This document shows positions 1 through 8,313 of a DNA stretch of 48,902 nt, piece after piece. Below the pieces are notes generated by a model. The model did no database searches, was not told the origin of the DNA, and saw only the letters and a program-made list of their open reading frames with translations. The first letter of the stretch is position 1. Every line of letters starts with the position of its first letter. Source of the DNA: Rhizobiales bacterium 65-9 (lineage in GTDB: Bacteria > Pseudomonadota > Alphaproteobacteria > Rhizobiales > Beijerinckiaceae). The stretch is from the NCBI GenBank assembly GCA_001899525.1, contig MKVY01000034.1:188979-237880 (forward strand), written 5' to 3'. A program made the translations under genes and the position numbers.

Positions 1-354
1 GGCCTCACGCTCTGGCTCCAGGACGATCACTTCATCAAGCTGAAGCCGACCATCGTGAATGGCCTGTTCGGCGTCGTGCTGCTGGGCGGCCTCGCTTTTG
101 GAAAGCCTCTTTTATCCATCGTCCTCGACAGCGTGTTTCAGTTGAGCGAGGACGGGTGGAAGACGCTGACATTTCGCTGGGCGCTGTTCTTCTTCTTTCT
201 CGCGATCGTCAACGAGGTCGTCTGGCGCAATTTCTCAACCGACTTCTGGGTGAATTTCAAGGTATTCGGCATCATGCCGATCACGATGATCTTCGCGCTG
301 GCGCAGACGCCGCTGATCATGCGCGAGCAGACGCCGCCCGCGGATCAGGCCTGA
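1..354 (+). CDS. yciB: Septation/intermembrane transport protein YciB (IspZ), C-terminal part
   Basis: The reading frame is open from the first base and ends at the TGA at 352-354, so only the last 117 residues are present. Hydrophobic helices, the stretch around [16 protein letters not shown] and the terminal [18 protein letters not shown] block match the conserved C-terminus of the YciB/IspZ inner-membrane family, which is linked to envelope and septum integrity. In many relatives this gene lies downstream of dapF, mtaB and ftsY; here dapF-mtaB is about 8 kb to the right and the gene faces trmD end to end with a 17-base gap. Family assignment is firm from motifs. The biochemical role of the family is poorly defined. 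Confidence 0.9.
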   Translation, partial: GLTLWLQDDHFIKLKPTIVNGLFGVVLLGGLAFGKPLLSIVLDSVFQLSEDGWKTLTFRWALFFFFLAIVNEVVWRNFSTDFWVNFKVFGIMPITMIFALAQTPLIMREQTPPADQA

Positions 355-371
355 CGAGAAGCGCGCGACTT

Positions 372-1055
372 TTATGTCTTCAGAAGGTCGGGCCGCCGCG
401 CGCGCGTGACCGCTTCCCCCTGCTCGCGTCGCCAGCGCGCGATGCGCGCATGGTCGCCGGACAGAAGCGCCTCGGGGATGAAGCGCCCTTCCCACTCGCG
501 GGGCCGCGTGTAGTGCGGATACTCCAGCAGGCCGTTTTCGAAACTTTCCTCGGCGCCGGATTCGTCCTTGCCCATCACGCCGGGAATCAGGCGCACGCAC
601 GCATCGAGCAGAACCATCGCAGCGATCTCGCCGCCTGAGAGCACATAGTCGCCGATCGACAGCTCCTGTAATTCGCGTCCCTCGATCACCCGCTCGTCCA
701 CGCCCTCGAAACGTCCGCAGACGATGACGGCGCCGTCTCCCGTGGCGAGGTCGCGCGCAAGCGCCTGCGACAAGGGCCTGCCGCGCGGCGACATCAGGAA
801 GCGCGGCCGTTCGTCGCCCGCGGGAACCGCCGCGTCGAGCGCGGCGGCAAGCACGTCGCAGCGCAACACCATCCCCGGCCCTCCGCCCGCGGGCGTATCA
901 TCGACCGCGCGATGCCGGCCGAGGCCATGGTCGCGAATATTACGCGCCTCGAGCGACCAGAGACCGCGCGTCAAGGCTTCGCCTGAAAGCGACAGACCGA
1001 GCGGTCCTGGAAACATGTCAGGATAAAGCGTGAGGATTGTCGCGCGAAACGTCAT
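372..1055 (-). CDS. trmD: tRNA (guanine37-N1)-methyltransferase TrmD
   Basis: TrmD methylates N1 of G37 next to the anticodon using S-adenosylmethionine, which prevents +1 frameshifting. The 227-residue protein starts with the family-typical [17 protein letters not shown]. It contains the [13 protein letters not shown] loop and the knot region with [16 protein letters not shown], which binds SAM in the SPOUT trefoil knot. The ATG at 1055 overlaps the rimM stop by four bases (ATGA), and a GAGGA sits just before it, so the two genes are translationally coupled. The usual downstream partner rplS does not follow; the gene ends against the convergent yciB. Length is normal. Confidence 0.97.
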   Translation of the reverse strand: MTFRATILTLYPDMFPGPLGLSLSGEALTRGLWSLEARNIRDHGLGRHRAVDDTPAGGGPGMVLRCDVLAAALDAAVPAGDERPRFLMSPRGRPLSQALARDLATGDGAVIVCGRFEGVDERVIEGRELQELSIGDYVLSGGEIAAMVLLDACVRLIPGVMGKDESGAEESFENGLLEYPHYTRPREWEGRFIPEALLSGDHARIARWRREQGEAVTRARRPDLLKT

Positions 1056-1573
1056 TCCTCGTCCCAGCCCTCAGGCGGGTTGATGAGGATGAAGCCGCCT
1101 TGAATATCGATCTGTGGGGCAAAATCATCGGAAAACGGCAGAAGCGCCGGCTCCCTTCGACCCTTGATCGCGATCGCCAGGAGATCTCCCGCGCCGTAAT
1201 TCTCGATTCCGGCGACTTGACCGACCTCGCGGCCGTCGACCAGGCGCGCCGAAAGTCCGATCAAATCGGACTGAAGAAACTCGCCCTCGCCGAGGGGTTC
1301 GCTGTCCAGCGCCGAACGCGGCGCGAAGATTTTCAAGCGCGCCAGCGCTTCCGCGGCGGTGCGGTCATTCACGCCGTCAAGGCGGGCGACGATCATGTCG
1401 TTCTGATGCGGGCGCGCCGACAGGATTCGGAAAATGCGTTCGCCGCTTTCATCCGTCAGCGGCGCGTAGCGCGCGATGCTCATCGGATCGCCCGTGTGGG
1501 ACTTGATCCTGACTTCGCCGCGCAGACCTTGCGCGCGGCCGAATTCGCCCAGAAGGATGCGTTTCTCGGACAT
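1052..1573 (-). CDS. rimM: Ribosome maturation factor RimM
   Basis: RimM assists 30S assembly by binding ribosomal protein S19 and helping mature the 16S rRNA head. The 173-residue protein opens with [20 protein letters not shown], the family signature. It has an N-terminal barrel (about 1-85) and a C-terminal PRC-like barrel ending in [11 protein letters not shown] chose the ATG at 1573 because a GGAG lies 10 bases upstream; the TTG at 1597 would lie inside a hairpin and adds eight residues unlike the family. That GGAG lies in the 3' arm of the perfect inverted repeat at 1583-1610. The gene lies between rpsP and trmD and overlaps trmD by four bases. Confidence 0.95.
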   Translation of the reverse strand: MSEKRILLGEFGRAQGLRGEVRIKSHTGDPMSIARYAPLTDESGERIFRILSARPHQNDMIVARLDGVNDRTAAEALARLKIFAPRSALDSEPLGEGEFLQSDLIGLSARLVDGREVGQVAGIENYGAGDLLAIAIKGRREPALLPFSDDFAPQIDIQGGFILINPPEGWDEE

Positions 1574-1582
1574 CGCGTTGGC

Positions 1583-1610
1583 GCTCCGACGCGCCAAGGC
1601 GCGTCGGAGC
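1583..1610 (-). promoter_or_regulatory. Perfect 13-bp hairpin between rpsP and rimM covering the rimM ribosome binding site
   Basis: The arms at 1583-1595 and 1598-1610 are exact reverse complements separated by only two bases, giving a very stable stem in the minus-strand transcript. The hairpin starts 11 bases after the rpsP stop codon and ends nine bases before the rimM ATG. The only Shine-Dalgarno-like GGAG for rimM is inside its 3' arm. No T-run follows, so it is not an ordinary intrinsic terminator. It may lower rimM/trmD translation relative to rpsP or act as an RNA processing site; that role is inference. Confidence 0.6.
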
Positions 1611-1621
1611 CGTCGTCGACA

Positions 1622-1981
1622 TTACGCCGCGGGCGCTTCGGCGGCTTCAGCCTTCTTCGCCTTGGCGGCGGCCCGCTCCTCGGCCTTCTTGCCGGGTTTC
1701 GCCTTTTGCGGATTGTTGCGCGGCGAGCGCTTCAGGAGGCCGGCGGCGTCGAGGAAACGCGCGACACGGTCCGTCGGCTGCGCGCCCTTGCCGAGCCATT
1801 CCTTCGCCTTGTCGAGATCGAGCACGACGCGCTCGGCCGAATCCTTCGGCTGCATGGGGTCGAAACGGCCGATGCGCTCGATGAAGCGGCCGTCGCGCGG
1901 ATAATGGCTGTCGGCGACGACGATCTGGTAGTGCGGGCGCTTCTTGGCGCCGCCGCGCGCGAGACGAATTTTCACAGACAT
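1622..1981 (-). CDS. rpsP: 30S ribosomal protein S16
   Basis: S16 is a small-subunit protein needed for 30S assembly. The 119-residue product begins [20 protein letters not shown] and contains the [12 protein letters not shown] stretch diagnostic of the family. After the roughly 80-residue core it carries an Ala/Lys/Glu-rich tail, as is common for alphaproteobacterial S16. The start at 1981 has a GGAGAAA about seven bases upstream. It lies between a GNAT gene (16-base gap) and rimM on the same strand, in the usual ffh-rpsP-rimM-trmD order apart from the inserted acetyltransferase. Confidence 0.98.
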   Translation of the reverse strand: MSVKIRLARGGAKKRPHYQIVVADSHYPRDGRFIERIGRFDPMQPKDSAERVVLDLDKAKEWLGKGAQPTDRVARFLDAAGLLKRSPRNNPQKAKPGKKAEERAAAKAKKAEAAEAPAA

Positions 1982-1997
1982 GATGTTTCTCCGATTG

Positions 1998-2543
1998 TCA
2001 GTGCGTTGTGGATTGGCTCTTGAGGAAAGTAGGCGACGGATGCCGGAAAACGCCGAGCTCCGTTCCCTTCAGCGCGAAAGCTCCATCTTGCTTCGCGCCG
2101 AGTCGTTGCGCGACGCGCAGCGAAGGCGCGTTGAGCGGATTGATCAGGCTGATGGCGGTGCTCCAGCCGAGTTCGTCATAGGCGTAGGCGCGGGCGCGCT
2201 TCGCAGCCTCGGTCGCATAACCATTGCCCTGCGCGCCGGAGAAAATCGCCCATCCGATTTCCGGCTCAGGCCAGCCTTCCGGAAAGGTCAGCCCGCAGAA
2301 GCCGACCATCCGTCTGTCGTTTTTGCTTTCCAGCGCCCAGTAGCCGAAGCCGCGCAGCAGCCAGGAGCCGGATCGCATCGCCATGTTGCGCCACGCGTCC
2401 TCGCGCGAGAGCGCGCCGCCGATGAACCGCGTGAGAGCGTCGTCGGCGAAGAAAGCCGCGTAATCGTCGATGTCGGTATGACGGAAGCCGCGCATCGTCA
2501 GCCGCTCGGTCTCGATCACGGGAACGGCGCCGGAAAACGTCAC
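1998..2543 (-). CDS. RimJ/RimL-type GNAT N-acetyltransferase
   Basis: The 181-residue protein is a GNAT acetyltransferase of the RimJ/RimL type. It shows the [21 protein letters not shown] opening, a central substrate region with [17 protein letters not shown], the [19 protein letters not shown] acetyl-CoA pyrophosphate loop, and an N-P-N-A-P-S-like [15 protein letters not shown] helix typical of the subfamily. The substrate is unknown; ribosomal protein N-termini are one option given its neighbours, but relatives also modify small molecules. It starts with GTG at 2543, overlapping the ffh TGA by four bases, and stops 16 bases before rpsP. It therefore sits as an extra gene inside a conserved translation operon. 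Confidence 0.85.
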   Translation of the reverse strand: MTFSGAVPVIETERLTMRGFRHTDIDDYAAFFADDALTRFIGGALSREDAWRNMAMRSGSWLLRGFGYWALESKNDRRMVGFCGLTFPEGWPEPEIGWAIFSGAQGNGYATEAAKRARAYAYDELGWSTAISLINPLNAPSLRVAQRLGAKQDGAFALKGTELGVFRHPSPTFLKSQSTTH

Positions 2544-4099
2544 TTCTTCTTGCCCCCGAACGGGTTGCCGCCAAGGCCCGGCAATCCGCCAAGACCAGGC
2601 AGCTTGACGCCGCCAAGGCCCGGAAGCCCCGCGCCGGGCTTTCCACCCGACAGGCCGGGCGGAAGAGCCGCTGGCGCCCCGCCGCCGGGGACGGCGCCGA
2701 ACTGCTTCTGCATCTGCTCGATCTGCTCCGGCGTCGGCATCGGCATGCCGCCGCCCATCCCGAACATCTGGCCGAGCTTCGCGGCCATGCCGCCGCGGCC
2801 GCCCTTGCCCATCGACTTCATCATGTCGGCCATGCCTCGATGCATTTTCAGCAGACGATTGACATGCTCGACCGTCGTTCCGGCGCCGGCCGCGACGCGC
2901 TTCTTGCGCGACGCTTTCAGGATGTCCGGATTGCGACGCTCCTGCGGAGTCATGGAATCGATGACGGCGAGCTGACGCCCGATCATCTTGTCGTTCATGC
3001 CGGCCGCGGCGAGTTGATCCTTCACCTTGCCCATGCCGGGAAGCATGCCCATCACGCCGCCGAGGCCGCCGATCTTCTCCATCTGCGCGAGCTGGTCGCG
3101 CATGTCCTGAAGATCGAACGCGCCCTTCTGCATCTTGCGCGCGATCGCTTCGGCCTTGTCGCGATCGATCGTTTCGGCCGCCTTCTCGACGAGGCTGACG
3201 ATGTCGCCCATGCCGAGGATGCGATTGGCGATGCGCCCGGGATGGAAATCCTCCAGCGCGTCGACCTTTTCGCCAACGCCCATCAATTTGATGGGCTTGC
3301 CGGTGACGGCCCGCATCGACAGAGCGGCGCCGCCGCGACCGTCGCCGTCCACACGCGTCAATACGATGCCGGTGACGCCGAGCGCGGAGTCGAAGGCGCG
3401 CGCCGTATTGACCGCGTCCTGGCCTGTGAGCGCGTCGGCGACCAGCAGCACCTCATGCGGATTGGTAGCGGCTTTCACCTGCGCCGCTTCAGCCATGAGT
3501 TCGTCGTCGACCGTCGTTCGACCGGCGGTGTCGAGCATCACCACGTCGTAGCCGCCAAGGCGGGCGGCGCTGAGCGCGCGTCCCGCGATCTGGACCGCGG
3601 TCTGACCCGCGACGATCGGGAGCACATCCACGCCGACCTGCTGGCCGAGGACGGCGAGTTGCTCCATCGCCGCCGGCCGGCGCGTATCGAGAGAGGCGAG
3701 CAGCACCTTCTTCTTCTGCCGATCGGACAAGCGTTTGGCGATCTTGGCCGTCGTGGTCGTCTTGCCGGAGCCTTGCAGGCCGACCATCAGGATCGGCACC
3801 GGCGGCGCGGCCTCGAGGTCGACGCCCTGCCCCTCGCCGCCCAGCGTGGCGATCAGCTCGTCCTGAACGATCTTGACCACCTGCTGACCCGGCGTGACCG
3901 AACGGATCACCTCCTGGCCGATGGCGCGGTTTCGCACCCGGTCGGTGAAGGAGCGCACGACATCCAGCGCCACGTCGGCCTCGAGCAGCGCGCGCCGCAC
4001 CTCGCGCATCGCCTCGTTGACGTCGCTCTCGCTCAAGGCGCCGCGACCGCGCAGGCGGTCGAAAACGCTCGTCAATTTGCCCGAGAGGCCCTCGAACAT
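2540..4099 (-). CDS. ffh: Signal recognition particle protein Ffh (SRP54)
   Basis: Ffh is the SRP GTPase that binds signal sequences and 4.5S RNA and delivers ribosomes to FtsY. With the ATG at 4099 the protein has 519 residues: N domain (MFEGLSGKLTSVFDRLRGRGAL), the G domain with the P-loop GLQGSGKTTTTAKIA, DTAGR and TRVDGDGRGG motifs, and a methionine-rich M domain with the MTPQERRNPDIL and SRKKRVAAGAG RNA-binding stretch. The C-terminus is an unusually long Gly/Pro/Leu-rich tail ending in GGKKK. I prefer 4099 because AGGAG lies six bases upstream and the family begins MFxGLSxKL; upstream in-frame starts add an unrelated extension. It heads the minus-strand translation operon. Confidence 0.98.
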   Translation of the reverse strand: MFEGLSGKLTSVFDRLRGRGALSESDVNEAMREVRRALLEADVALDVVRSFTDRVRNRAIGQEVIRSVTPGQQVVKIVQDELIATLGGEGQGVDLEAAPPVPILMVGLQGSGKTTTTAKIAKRLSDRQKKKVLLASLDTRRPAAMEQLAVLGQQVGVDVLPIVAGQTAVQIAGRALSAARLGGYDVVMLDTAGRTTVDDELMAEAAQVKAATNPHEVLLVADALTGQDAVNTARAFDSALGVTGIVLTRVDGDGRGGAALSMRAVTGKPIKLMGVGEKVDALEDFHPGRIANRILGMGDIVSLVEKAAETIDRDKAEAIARKMQKGAFDLQDMRDQLAQMEKIGGLGGVMGMLPGMGKVKDQLAAAGMNDKMIGRQLAVIDSMTPQERRNPDILKASRKKRVAAGAGTTVEHVNRLLKMHRGMADMMKSMGKGGRGGMAAKLGQMFGMGGGMPMPTPEQIEQMQKQFGAVPGGGAPAALPPGLSGGKPGAGLPGLGGVKLPGLGGLPGLGGNPFGGKKK

Positions 4100-4361
4100 T
4101 CCCATCTCCTCGACCGGCGTCCGTAAGGATGCGCGGCTTCCAAACACAAACGCGCCCGGGGGCGCGACGCGCTGCCGGACGTTGACCTCCGGGCGCTCGG
4201 CCCGGTCGGCGGCTCGTAGCTGAAACTGCGAGCGGAATTGGGACGGCCAATCGCGTCATAAGCCGCCAAAGTCAAGGGAAATCGGCCTGAACCGTCGATA
4301 TAGGGCTCATTCCGCTGGATTGCGGCCATGGCTGCGGCCTCCTATCTCCTTAGGGATGGCC

Positions 4362-5471
4362 ATGAATCGTCGCCGCTTTCTCCGTTATCTGGGCCTCGCG
4401 GGGCTCTTCGCTGGCGGCGGCCTCGGCTGGAGCGCATGGCGCGCGCGAAGCAATCCTTACTATGCCGGCCCGATTTCCGATCATTTCGACGGGTTGCGGT
4501 TTCTGAATCCGGGCGGGCGGGAGCCTTCCGGTTTTAAGAATTTCATCCGATGGCGGCTCAACGGCGATGGCGAGTCCTGGCCGAAAGCCTACCCTTCGAA
4601 CGTTCGCGACACGCCGCCGGACAGGGTCTCGGGCGACGCGCTGCGGGTGAGTTTCGTCGGCCACGCCTCGACCTTCATCCAGACCGCCGGGTTGAACATT
4701 CTGATCGATCCGGTCTGGTCAGACCGGGCGAGCCCCTTCGCTTTTCTTGGGCCGCAGCGCGTGAATCCGCCGGGAATTCTGTTTGACGACCTGCCCACGG
4801 TGGACGTCGTGTTGATCACGCACAACCACTACGACCATCTCGATATCGCGACGCTGAGCCGCCTTCACGAGCGCGATCAGCCCCGCGTGATCGCGCCGCT
4901 CGGCAACGAGAAAGTGATCTGGTCGCGCAATCCGGCCATCTGGGTCGAGGCGCATGATTGGGGAGCCTCGATCAAGCTCGCGGAAGGCGTGGCGCTCACG
5001 CTGGAGCCTTCGCATCACTGGTCGGCGCGCGGCGTGTTCGACCGGCGGATGGCGCTGTGGTGCGCTTATGTGATCGACGCGCCGGGCGGAAAAATCTACG
5101 CGGTCGGCGATTCCGGCTATCACGACGGCATCTATTACCGGGCCGCGAAGGAGAAACATGGCGGATTCCGCTTGGCGCTTCTGCCGATCGGCGCATACGA
5201 GCCGCGCTGGATGATGGCGCCGCAGCACCAAAATCCTGACGAGGCCGTGCGCGCCGCCCTCGATTGCGGCGCCGACTACGTCCTGGGCCATCACTGGGGA
5301 ACTTTCAAACTCACGGATGAGGGTATCGAGCGGCCCATCGAAGCGCTCGCGGCGGCGCTCGAAAAGCATGCGGTTTCGGCGAAGCGTTTCAGGACATTGC
5401 GGCCGGGGGAGCACTGGATGGCGCCGGCGGCCGATCAGGCTCTCGTCACGGGTTCAGGCCGGGAAATCTGA
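4362..5471 (+). CDS. Tat-exported metallo-beta-lactamase-fold hydrolase (NAPE-PLD/UlaG-like)
   Basis: The 369-residue protein has a metal-binding THNHYDHLD motif (His154, His156, Asp158, His159), an upstream VGHAST strand and a later GDSGYHDG and LGHHWGTF. These are typical of the metallo-beta-lactamase group that includes NAPE-hydrolysing phospholipase D and UlaG. The N-terminus MNRRRFLRYLG followed by a hydrophobic glycine-rich stretch looks like a twin-arginine signal, so it probably acts in the periplasm or is membrane-anchored. I chose 4362 because AGGG precedes it by six bases; the ATG at 4356 is possible. A phospholipid-like phosphodiester substrate is suggested by the family, not shown. 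A second, distantly related MBL protein follows 103 bases downstream. Confidence 0.85.
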   Translation: MNRRRFLRYLGLAGLFAGGGLGWSAWRARSNPYYAGPISDHFDGLRFLNPGGREPSGFKNFIRWRLNGDGESWPKAYPSNVRDTPPDRVSGDALRVSFVGHASTFIQTAGLNILIDPVWSDRASPFAFLGPQRVNPPGILFDDLPTVDVVLITHNHYDHLDIATLSRLHERDQPRVIAPLGNEKVIWSRNPAIWVEAHDWGASIKLAEGVALTLEPSHHWSARGVFDRRMALWCAYVIDAPGGKIYAVGDSGYHDGIYYRAAKEKHGGFRLALLPIGAYEPRWMMAPQHQNPDEAVRAALDCGADYVLGHHWGTFKLTDEGIERPIEALAAALEKHAVSAKRFRTLRPGEHWMAPAADQALVTGSGREI

Positions 5472-5574
5472 CCCGCGTCCATGCGCGGGAGCGGGGGCCG
5501 CCACGACTTTACGCGCCCCTGGAGCGCGCCTAAGCAGGATTGCGCGGCGGCGAAGCCGTCAATCGAGCAACGAT

Positions 5575-6627
5575 GTGCTGACGAAATCAGAAGATCGATC
5601 CCTGTCCTTTCCCTTTCCCGCGCCGCCCGCCGTTGGAGAAACCATCGAGGTCGCGCCCGGCATTCTCTGGGCGCGCATCCCTCTTCCGTTCCGCCTCGAC
5701 CACGTGAACATCTATCTGATCGAGGACGGGGACGGCTGGGCCGTGCTCGACGCAGGCATCAACAATGACGCCGCGAAAGCCGCCTGGAACGCGCTGCTCA
5801 CGGGACCGCTGAAAAATCGCCGGCTGACCCGTCTCATCATCACGCATTTTCATCCCGATCACATCGGACTGGCGGGCTGGCTGTGCGAACGCTTCTCCCT
5901 GCCGCTCCTGACCAGCCAGACCACCTATCTTGGTTGCCTGACGATCTCTCTCCAGCCGGGCGCGCTCGACGCTCAGGTCTATCGTGACTTTTATCTCCGC
6001 AACGGCATGGACGATGAAACGACGGCGCGCGTCGCCACGCAAGGCCACGGCTATCTCAAGATGGTGGCCGCGCTGCCGCCGACCTTCGAACGTCTCGTCG
6101 CGGGCGATGTCGTCAAAATCGGCGGGCGCTCGTTCTCTGTCATGAGCGGCGAAGGACACGCGCCCGAGCAGATCATGCTCTGCTGCGAAGAAGAGAATCT
6201 GTTCTTTGCGGCCGACCAGGTGCTGGAAAAGATCACGCCGAACGTCAGCGTCTGGGCCGTCGATCCCGATGGTGATCCGCTTGGCCTCTTCGTGCGATCA
6301 TTGAATGGGCTGAAAATGAACATGCGCCCCGACGCTTTGATCCTGCCGGGCCACCGTCTTCCTTTCATCGGCCTCGCGCCGCGCTGTGACGAGTTAATCG
6401 TTCATCATGAAGAACGATGCGCCATGATCGCGGACGCTTGCAGCAAGGCGCCGTGCTCGGTCTGGGACCTGTTGCCGGTGGTTTTTCCCCATGTGACGGA
6501 CCCGCACCAGTTGAGCTTCGCATTCAGCGAGGTGTTCGCGCACGTCAATTATATGTTGCGCCTGGGCAGGCTGAAATGGGCTTCGCCGAAAGGCGGCATC
6601 GACCGCCTGACGATCGACGCCGCATGA
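5575..6627 (+). CDS. Metallo-beta-lactamase-fold hydrolase with C-terminal winged-helix region
   Basis: The 350-residue cytoplasmic protein has the beta-lactamase core with THFHPDHIGLAGW (His91, His93, Asp95, His96), the GEGHAPEQI segment, the metal-ligand aspartate in FFAADQVL and the LILPGHRLPF histidine. The C-terminal third (from about residue 270) resembles the winged helix seen in LACTB2-like proteins. The start is set at GTG 5575, where homology-like sequence begins and no good ATG exists; the Shine-Dalgarno is weak. Unlike the preceding MBL gene it has no signal peptide. Substrate unknown; thioesterase, glyoxalase II-like or RNase-like activity are all possible. Confidence 0.8.
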   Translation: MLTKSEDRSLSFPFPAPPAVGETIEVAPGILWARIPLPFRLDHVNIYLIEDGDGWAVLDAGINNDAAKAAWNALLTGPLKNRRLTRLIITHFHPDHIGLAGWLCERFSLPLLTSQTTYLGCLTISLQPGALDAQVYRDFYLRNGMDDETTARVATQGHGYLKMVAALPPTFERLVAGDVVKIGGRSFSVMSGEGHAPEQIMLCCEEENLFFAADQVLEKITPNVSVWAVDPDGDPLGLFVRSLNGLKMNMRPDALILPGHRLPFIGLAPRCDELIVHHEERCAMIADACSKAPCSVWDLLPVVFPHVTDPHQLSFAFSEVFAHVNYMLRLGRLKWASPKGGIDRLTIDAA

Positions 6628-6628
6628 G

Positions 6629-6651
6629 GCGAGGCGAACAGCCTCGCTTCC
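6629..6651 (+). terminator. Possible terminator after the second MBL gene
   Basis: A seven-base perfect stem (6629-6635 with 6641-6647) with a five-base loop begins two bases after the stop codon and is followed by a short TTCC. It lies between two convergent genes, so it could serve either strand. The T-tract is poor, so confidence is limited. Confidence 0.4.
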
Positions 6652-6663
6652 ACTTCATGATAT

Positions 6664-7167
6664 TCAGGCGGCCATCCTGTTGACGGCGCTTTCCGCCACG
6701 CTCGTCAGCTTCTTGTCCGCGTTTTTCTCTTCATCGAGATTCTGCTGGAGCAGCGCGGCGCAATCCTTCCGGCCGAGACGTTCCGCCCAGGCTGCGAGCG
6801 AGCCATAACGGGTCATTTCATAATGCTCGACGGCCTGAGCGCTGGCGATGAGCGCGGCGTCCAGGACATTCTTGTCCTCCACCTCGCCGACGACTTCGTT
6901 CGCTTCCTTGATGATGCCGTCGATGGCCGGGCAGGTGACGCCCTGCGGCTCCTTCCCATGCAGGCGGAACACCTCCTCCAGCCGCTTGATATGGTTTTCC
7001 GTTTCACCCAGATGCGCCTGAAAGGCCTGTTTGAGCTGTGAATTCGTGGCCTTGTCGATCATCTTCGGCAGAGCTTTCACGATCTGATGCTCCGCGTAAT
7101 AGATGTCCTGAAGCGTGTGGACGAAAAGATCATCGAAGGTCTGGATGTCTTTTGAAAAAAGGCCCAT
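6664..7167 (-). CDS. YciE/DUF892-family ferritin-like protein
   Basis: The 167-residue protein starts MGLFSKDIQTFDDLFVHTLQDIYYAEHQIVKALPKM and contains LGETENHIKRLEEVF and AQAVEHYEMTRYGSL. These are helices of a ferritin-like four-helix bundle with regularly placed Glu and His residues that can bind a di-iron centre. Related YciE proteins are stress-induced in enterobacteria, but their chemistry is not established. The ATG at 7167 is preceded by AGGGAGAA and is preferred over an in-frame start at 7209. The gene is convergent with the MBL gene and 115 bases downstream of a secreted-protein gene on the same strand. Confidence 0.88.
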   Translation of the reverse strand: MGLFSKDIQTFDDLFVHTLQDIYYAEHQIVKALPKMIDKATNSQLKQAFQAHLGETENHIKRLEEVFRLHGKEPQGVTCPAIDGIIKEANEVVGEVEDKNVLDAALIASAQAVEHYEMTRYGSLAAWAERLGRKDCAALLQQNLDEEKNADKKLTSVAESAVNRMAA

Positions 7168-7282
7168 GGCCGTTCTCCCTGCTGCGGCCGCGTGAGTGCG
7201 GCTCAGCACTGGGAACGCGACCGGGCGCTCGATGTTTCGACCGCCACCCGCCGCAATCGAAAAATCCTGAGCTTGTCGGAAG

Positions 7283-8161
7283 CTACTTCGGCTGGACGTA
7301 GATCTGCAGCTCGAAATTCTCGTCGGACGGCGCCAGGTCTTCGGTCAGATATTCTTCGATGAAGGCGTCCCGCGCCTCGATGCCTTTGGCGTCAAGATAG
7401 GCTGTCAGAACCTCATAGGTCTCGTCGATGTTGTCGTAGGCGCCCTTGTGGCCGAAGCGGATCGCCTTGCCGGCAGGCGTCTGCGAGATCTTCACATCGC
7501 TCCCTAGCGGCGTCTGCAGGTTGGCCGACGGATCGATCGGCACCATCGTTTCAAAGGTGAATTTTTCATCGTCCGAACTGAGAAAGATCGTGATCGGCCG
7601 GCCCGCTTCCTTGATGTTGGCTTTCTTGAGCTCCGAGCGGATCAGCATGATCGCCGCCTGGATCTTGATGAAGCCGCCTTCCCAGTTGGCCTGCCCCTGC
7701 AGCGCCGCCGCAGGCTTCGCGGCGAGCATCACTTCGTCGGCCCCGCTTGGGTCCGTCACGCCGGGAGCGAGCGTAGTCTTGGGGTCGATGACGGACGGAG
7801 CAGATGGAGCGGCCTGCTGGGCCGGCGGAGCGCCGGGCGGAGGGACCGAAGGTGGAGCGGCCTGCTGCGGCGCAGGCGCCGCCGGGGGAGCCGGCGTCTG
7901 CGGGGCCGGAGCAGGCGAGTCGGCGGAAGGGGCAGGAGCCGCCGGAGCGGGGGAAGCCGGCGGCGTCGCCTGTCCCGTCTGGGCCGGCGCGTCTTGAGGC
8001 TTCACGGCTTCTGGAGGTGTTGCGCCAGCCGGGGGGGCGGTCTGGGGCTGGGAGGGCGGCGGCGCCGGCGGCGCGCCGCCGCCAGAGGGAACGGGGGCCT
8101 GAGCCGTGAGAAACCAGGCGCCTGACGCGGCGGCGAGAGTAAGGATGCGAAAGCGTTGCAT
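7283..8161 (-). CDS. Secreted Pro/Ala-rich protein with GyrI-like (SOUL/effector-binding) domain
   Basis: The 292-residue protein has a signal peptide (MQRFRILTLAAASGAWFLTAQA) with likely cleavage after AQA. A low-complexity Pro/Ala/Gln segment of roughly 110 residues follows, then a folded domain of about 155 residues. That domain carries the GyrI-like effector-binding pattern: paired GKAIRFGHKGAYDNIDETYEVL and ARDAFIEEYLTED segments with a closing ELQIYVQPK strand. Related domains bind small molecules or haem. An exported version behind a flexible linker suggests a periplasmic or wall-spanning binding protein, but the ligand is unknown. The ATG at 8161 is chosen over a GTG at 8170. The gene is divergent from dapF. 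Confidence 0.75.
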   Translation of the reverse strand: MQRFRILTLAAASGAWFLTAQAPVPSGGGAPPAPPPSQPQTAPPAGATPPEAVKPQDAPAQTGQATPPASPAPAAPAPSADSPAPAPQTPAPPAAPAPQQAAPPSVPPPGAPPAQQAAPSAPSVIDPKTTLAPGVTDPSGADEVMLAAKPAAALQGQANWEGGFIKIQAAIMLIRSELKKANIKEAGRPITIFLSSDDEKFTFETMVPIDPSANLQTPLGSDVKISQTPAGKAIRFGHKGAYDNIDETYEVLTAYLDAKGIEARDAFIEEYLTEDLAPSDENFELQIYVQPK

Positions 8162-8313
8162 GTCCGGCACCGGTCGAAAGGCGTCGCCCGCCCCGACGCT
8201 TCATAGGGTCACACTGAGATCATGACTGCAAGATGAAGCCAAGCGACTCGCACGAACGGCTAGCCTCGCCTATATGCCGCGTCGGCCGCATGGCCCGACC
8301 GAAGACGCACATC

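Noticed and set aside
5472-5489. Short hairpin after the first MBL gene
   Set aside because: The six-base stem has no T-run and could arise by chance in GC-rich DNA.
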